Origin: Candidatus Sericytochromatia bacterium
Lineage (GTDB): Bacteria > Cyanobacteriota > Sericytochromatia > JACMPN01
Length of the DNA: 8,740 bases
Reading direction: 5' to 3'
Assembly: GCA_014377495.1 (NCBI GenBank)
Contig: JACMPN010000317.1
Coordinates: forward strand, 1-8,740
A program made the position numbers and the translations under genes. The notes under the pieces were generated by a model. That model saw only the letters and a list, made by a program, of their open reading frames with translations. It made no database searches and had not been told where the DNA came from. How positions within the stretch are numbered: position 1 is the stretch's first letter; the number at the start of each line of letters is the position of its first letter. Positions 6,121 through 8,740 of this stretch are shown one piece after another.

Positions 6121-6522
6121 ATGCAACTGGAGTCGGTCATTGGCATTTCGGGCCACGCAGACACGCAGGTCGACAACCTGAACACGGCGGTGGCCGTGGG
6201 TTCGGGGGCATTGCCCGTGTTTGCGACATCCGCCATGCTGGCGCTGATGGAGCAGGCCGCCGTGGCGGCGGTCGGACCGCACTTGCCCCTGGGGACGACG
6301 ACCGTCGGGACGGGCCTGCATGTCAAACATCTGGCGGCGACGCCCTTGGGCCACCACATCCAGGCCACGGCGACGCTGCATGCAGTCGAAGGCCAACGGC
6401 TGACGTTCAACGTCGCCGCCTTCGACGAAAAAGAAAAAATCGGCGAAGGCACGCACGAGCGGTTCGTCGTCCACGCCGAGCGTTTCCTGCAGCGGATCAG
6501 CCACAAGCAACCGGTGCAGTAA
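6121..6522 (+). CDS. FlK-like hotdog-fold thioesterase
   Basis: This 133-residue protein belongs to the small hotdog-fold acyl-CoA thioesterases of the fluoroacetyl-CoA thioesterase (FlK) type. The segment PVFATSAMLALMEQAA (32-47) followed by TTTVGTGLHVKHLAATPLG (59-77) is diagnostic. Thr36, Glu44 and His70 line up with the catalytic Thr42, Glu50 and His76 of Streptomyces FlK at a constant offset of six, so the active site looks intact. FlK itself hydrolyses fluoroacetyl-CoA; most relatives occur in organisms that make no fluoroacetate, and their substrate is some short acyl-CoA not yet defined. No acyl-CoA metabolic gene adjoins it here, so the context gives no substrate. A soluble cytoplasmic enzyme, probably a dimer as in the family. 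The ATG has AAGGA 8 bases upstream. It is followed by a strong terminator and appears to be a single-gene unit. Confidence 0.88.
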   Translation: MQLESVIGISGHADTQVDNLNTAVAVGSGALPVFATSAMLALMEQAAVAAVGPHLPLGTTTVGTGLHVKHLAATPLGHHIQATATLHAVEGQRLTFNVAAFDEKEKIGEGTHERFVVHAERFLQRISHKQPVQ

Positions 6523-6535
6523 CCACAGTTACGGC

Positions 6536-6570
6536 AAGGCCCTCCATCCACGTCGGACGGGGGGCCTTTT
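6536..6570 (+). terminator. Rho-independent terminator of the thioesterase gene
   Basis: aaggccctcc (6536-6545) pairs with ggggggcctt (6559-6568) with one G-T pair. The stem continues, after a mismatch, with tcc/gga around acgtc, and is followed by TT to give a TTTT end. It lies 14 bases after the stop codon. Confidence 0.85.
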
Positions 6571-6586
6571 CCGTGGCTACACACTT

Positions 6587-6607
6587 GGTTCCCCCTTGCG
6601 GGGAACC
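6587..6607. repeat. Second GC hairpin, possible dispersed repeat
   Basis: ggttcccc (6587-6594) and ggggaacc (6600-6607) are an exact 8-bp inverted repeat around cttgc, followed by ttaaggaggggtc. The form is like short intergenic repeats of GC-rich bacteria and of the same general kind as the element at 2381-2415, though the two are not copies of each other. Confidence 0.35.
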
Positions 6608-6896
6608 TTAAGGAGGGGTCCGAGCGCCGCCAGCAACGCTCAATCAGCGTCCCTAAAATCGCCCAAACCCGAAAGGCATGTCGTTGCCGGTGATGGGGCG
6701 GGCCGTGGACGTCCTCGATCTCGCTCTTCATGGCGCAGATGGCAGCCACGGCGTCATGCCCTTTGGATTGCGACTCTGCAGGGCGTCCTTCCGCTTTTTG
6801 TGGCTCAGGTAGCCGTTGCCGTTCTTGTCGAAAAGGGCCAGAGCCCACCGCTCCTGATGTACCCGGGCATGGCTGTCAAAAACAGTGGCTCGAACG
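6608..6896 (-). pseudogene. Possible decayed EF-hand protein remnant downstream of flotillin
   Basis: No intact gene is seen between the thioesterase terminator and the flotillin stop codon. On the minus strand a short open frame (6728-6922, its first codons overlapping the flotillin end) encodes WALALFDKNGNGYLSHKK. The stretch DKNGNGYLS, at about 6803-6829, has the spacing of an EF-hand calcium loop (D.NG.G.(I/L)S), but the twelfth position, normally Glu, is Lys. No second EF-hand follows. A neighbouring frame continues with KGHDAVAAICAMKSEIEDVH, as if a frameshift near 6755-6765 split one former reading frame. There is no ribosome site or sensible start. It could equally be a chance match; the rest of the stretch shows nothing recognisable. 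Confidence 0.3.
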
Positions 6897-8444
6897 CTAG
6901 GCGTTGTCTTCCGTCGCGACAATCGTCACCGGTGTCTCCACCACGGTGACTGGCTTGGCGGGCGGCATGGGTGGCACCCGAACAATGTCGGGATCCACCG
7001 CCATCGGCCGGATCTTGTTGAACATCTCGCCCATCTTCACGCCGGTGATCGTCTCGATCACTTCGGGGACCTGGGCGACCATCCGGGCCACTTCGGCAGT
7101 CAGGGAGCTGGCCCCGCCACCGCCCTCGCCCGTCGAGACGATGGTGATCTTGTCCACTTTGGCGAACGCCTCGGCAAAGGCCCGGGCGATCTCCGGCAGG
7201 GCCGTGACCATCTTGTCCAGCATGGCGGCCTGATTGTAGTACTGGTAAGCATCCGCCTGCAACCGCATGGCCGCTGCGGTGGCCTGACCCTGGGCCTCGG
7301 TGACGGCCGCTTCAGCCATACCTTTCAGGCGAATGACTTCCGCATTGGCCTTACCGGTGGCCAGGGCATAGCCGGCTTCGGCTTCACCGGCCAGCCGGCG
7401 GGCTTCCGCATTACCGGCCGCTTCCCGGGAGAGCCGCTGGCTTTCGGCACCGGCCAGGATCTCGATCCGCTTCTGTTCCGCCACCGACTGGCGGATGACG
7501 GTGGATTCCAGCTCCAGTTCCCGGCGCTGCACCTCCAGCTCGACGACCCGGATCTGTTCCTGTTTCTCGACTTGGGCGATTTTGACCTGCTCGGCGATCG
7601 CTTTCTGCTGTTCCTGGTTCTGGGCGATCTCGTACGCCTTTTCGGCGACGGCACGCTGCTGATTGACGGTGGCGTCGTAGCCGGCCTTTTTCAAGTTCAG
7701 GTCCCGCATCGCTTCCGCCTGCTTCGTTTCAGAGGCGGCCTGGGCGATGACGGTTTCCTGGTCGGCCTGGGACCGGGCCGTGGCCGCTTCCCGCTCGGCG
7801 ATGGCCCGCTTGATGGCGATGTCCCGCTCGGCCTCGGCTTGGGCGATCTCCGCCTCCCGCTTGATCCGGGCCACGTCGGGCCGGCCCATGTTGCTGATGT
7901 AGTCCTTTTCGTCCATCACCTTTTTGATGGTGAAGGAGATGACCTCGAGGCCCATCTTGGACAGATCATCGGCCACGGTCTGCCGGAACCGCCCGGCCAC
8001 CATCTCCGGCTCCTTGACGATCTGCTCGACCGTCAGCAGACCGACGATGCCCCGCAGGTGGCCCTCCATGACCAGGCGGATCAGGCCTTCCCGCTCCTGC
8101 TGGTTCTTGGAGAGCAGCTGTTCGGCTGCCGTCCGGATGCTCTGGGGATCGGAGCGGACCTTGATCTGGGCGACCGCCTCGACGTTGACCGCCACGCCCT
8201 GCGACGTGTACAGGTCCTGCTCGGGTGCCACATCGAAACTCATCAGCTCCAGACCCAGCTGGTGCCACGTCTGAAAGACGGGAATGACCAGCTTGCCGCC
8301 GCCGGTGACGATCTGGGTGCCGCCCCAGCCGTAGACGATCAGGGCCTCGTTGGGTCCGCAGCGGCGATAGATGCTCCCGATGGCCACGAGCAGGGCCACG
8401 AGCGTCAGTACGGCGATCAGTACAAAGACGATGGTGAGATACAC
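6897..8444 (-). CDS. floT: Flotillin (FloT/YuaG-type membrane microdomain scaffold protein)
   Basis: Flotillins gather in bacterial membrane microdomains and help assemble and stabilise membrane protein complexes. This one has 515 residues, close to Bacillus FloT and much longer than the FloA type. Order of parts: an N-terminal hydrophobic anchor (3-23); an SPFH/PHB domain (about 25-190) with GPNEALIVYG at 30-39 and a conserved helix-rich end; a long coiled coil (about 195-390) rich in Ala, Glu, Gln and Lys with EA-type repeats such as AEAERDIAIKRAIAEREAA; then a C-terminal region with DKMVTALPEIARAFAEAFAK (400-419), a glycine run and a Pro/Val tail (VPPMPPAKPVTVVETPVTIV). The start is GTG at 8442-8444 with AAGGA 6 bases upstream, which places the anchor at the very N-terminus. 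The NfeD-like gene ends 81 bases upstream on the same strand, the usual partner arrangement. Confidence 0.93.
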   Translation of the reverse strand: MYLTIVFVLIAVLTLVALLVAIGSIYRRCGPNEALIVYGWGGTQIVTGGGKLVIPVFQTWHQLGLELMSFDVAPEQDLYTSQGVAVNVEAVAQIKVRSDPQSIRTAAEQLLSKNQQEREGLIRLVMEGHLRGIVGLLTVEQIVKEPEMVAGRFRQTVADDLSKMGLEVISFTIKKVMDEKDYISNMGRPDVARIKREAEIAQAEAERDIAIKRAIAEREAATARSQADQETVIAQAASETKQAEAMRDLNLKKAGYDATVNQQRAVAEKAYEIAQNQEQQKAIAEQVKIAQVEKQEQIRVVELEVQRRELELESTVIRQSVAEQKRIEILAGAESQRLSREAAGNAEARRLAGEAEAGYALATGKANAEVIRLKGMAEAAVTEAQGQATAAAMRLQADAYQYYNQAAMLDKMVTALPEIARAFAEAFAKVDKITIVSTGEGGGGASSLTAEVARMVAQVPEVIETITGVKMGEMFNKIRPMAVDPDIVRVPPMPPAKPVTVVETPVTIVATEDNA

Positions 8445-8450
8445 GTTGGG

Positions 8451-8455
8451 TCCTT
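8451..8455 (-). promoter_or_regulatory. Ribosome binding site for the GTG start of flotillin
   Basis: Plus-strand tcctt reads AAGGA on the minus strand, 6 bases before GTG at 8442-8444. It supports this rare start; no ATG near it would keep the membrane anchor. Confidence 0.7.
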
Positions 8456-8525
8456 TCCCAGGATGGTCAAGCCGGCCCCGGCATTATCGCTCCGGCTGAC
8501 AATAACCCATGAAACAGGGCAAATG

Positions 8526-8740
8526 TCAGTCGGCGTGGCCCGCCGGGTCTGCCATCAGTTTGTGCCAGGGCACCACAGTGGCGATGCCCTTCTCGTAGCT
8601 GATGACGGCCACTTCCGTCTCACGGGCGACGGCCTGGCCGTTTTCGCCGCGCGCCGCCTCGCTGCGCCGCCGGTCGGCCATCGTGAAGATGATCTCGCCC
8701 ACCCCCTCGGCGGGGATCGTCACCGACACCTTGGCGACCG
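8526..8740 (-). CDS. NfeD/YuaF-like OB-fold protein, C-terminal part (5' end outside window)
   Basis: The frame is open from the right edge to the TGA at 8526-8528, giving 71 residues: VAKVSVTIPAEGVGEIIF, then TMADRRRSEAARGENGQAVA and ARG-free beta-strand-like RETEVAVISYEKGIATVVPW. The succession of Gly-rich turns and alternating hydrophobic strands (GVGEI, a charged loop with G..AVARE, EVAVISYEKGIATVVP) fits the OB-fold end of NfeD-like proteins such as YuaF. These are membrane proteins encoded next to flotillins, and are thought to work with them in microdomains. The identification leans on the neighbouring flotillin, because the membrane part is outside the window. A GTG at 8727-8729 lies within the fold and is not the true start. 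The 81-base gap to flotillin shows no strong terminator, so co-transcription is likely. Confidence 0.7.
   Translation of the reverse strand, partial: VAKVSVTIPAEGVGEIIFTMADRRRSEAARGENGQAVARETEVAVISYEKGIATVVPWHKLMADPAGHAD

Noticed and set aside
6096..6848. Minus-strand open frame of 250 codons across the thioesterase gene
   Set aside because: It covers the FlK-like gene and its terminator in antisense, with Cys/Arg-rich sequence and no family features.
4481..7498. An identical 18-base string (ccaccgactggcggatga) at 4481-4498 and 7481-7498
   Set aside because: It encodes IRQSV in both the lipoprotein and flotillin in the same frame. Flanks do not match, so a chance coding coincidence is likelier than a true repeat.

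Overview
The window is GC-rich bacterial chromosome. Genes are short and closely spaced, with Shine-Dalgarno sites, GTG as well as ATG starts, and strong hairpins between genes. Nothing in it fixes the taxon. Der (a ribosome-assembly GTPase found across bacteria) is the only housekeeping gene. The NfeD-like plus long flotillin pair recalls the Bacillus yuaF-yuaG arrangement, but the base composition does not suggest Bacillus. I would only say an unassigned high-GC bacterium. There is no integrase, transposase, tRNA, rRNA or CRISPR array.

Layout, left to right: (1) the C-terminal third or so of an OPT-family transporter (+), cut by the left edge and followed by a long hairpin; (2) a 476-base stretch holding a decayed AraC-type regulator end, whose stop codon lies inside a perfect 17-bp inverted repeat; (3) der (-), with two G domains and a KH-like tail; (4) a divergent intergenic region with a GC-rich dispersed-repeat-like hairpin, then a DedA membrane protein (+); (5) a Fic-fold protein (-), convergent with dedA, both ending at a strong hairpin; (6) a lipoprotein with Asp-box repeats (-); (7) divergently, a YdjM/DUF457-like membrane hydrolase (+), then a FlK-like hotdog thioesterase (+) with its own promoter-like site and a good terminator; (8) a 374-base stretch with a second hairpin and a possible EF-hand remnant; (9) a long flotillin (-) preceded by the C-terminal end of an NfeD/YuaF-like OB-fold protein cut by the right edge.

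The genes do not form one pathway. Most are single-gene units bounded by hairpins; only the NfeD-like/flotillin pair is a convincing functional unit (membrane microdomain scaffold). Five products act at or in the membrane (OPT, DedA, lipoprotein, YdjM-like, flotillin), but that does not prove a shared system.

The most unusual item is the Fic-fold protein. The catalytic motif (His, Gly and first Arg) and the aligned inhibitory motif (Ser and Glu) are both altered, while the scaffold and reading frame are intact. That points to a pseudo-enzyme or a changed chemistry rather than a simple dead gene. I see no convincing undescribed multi-gene system here.
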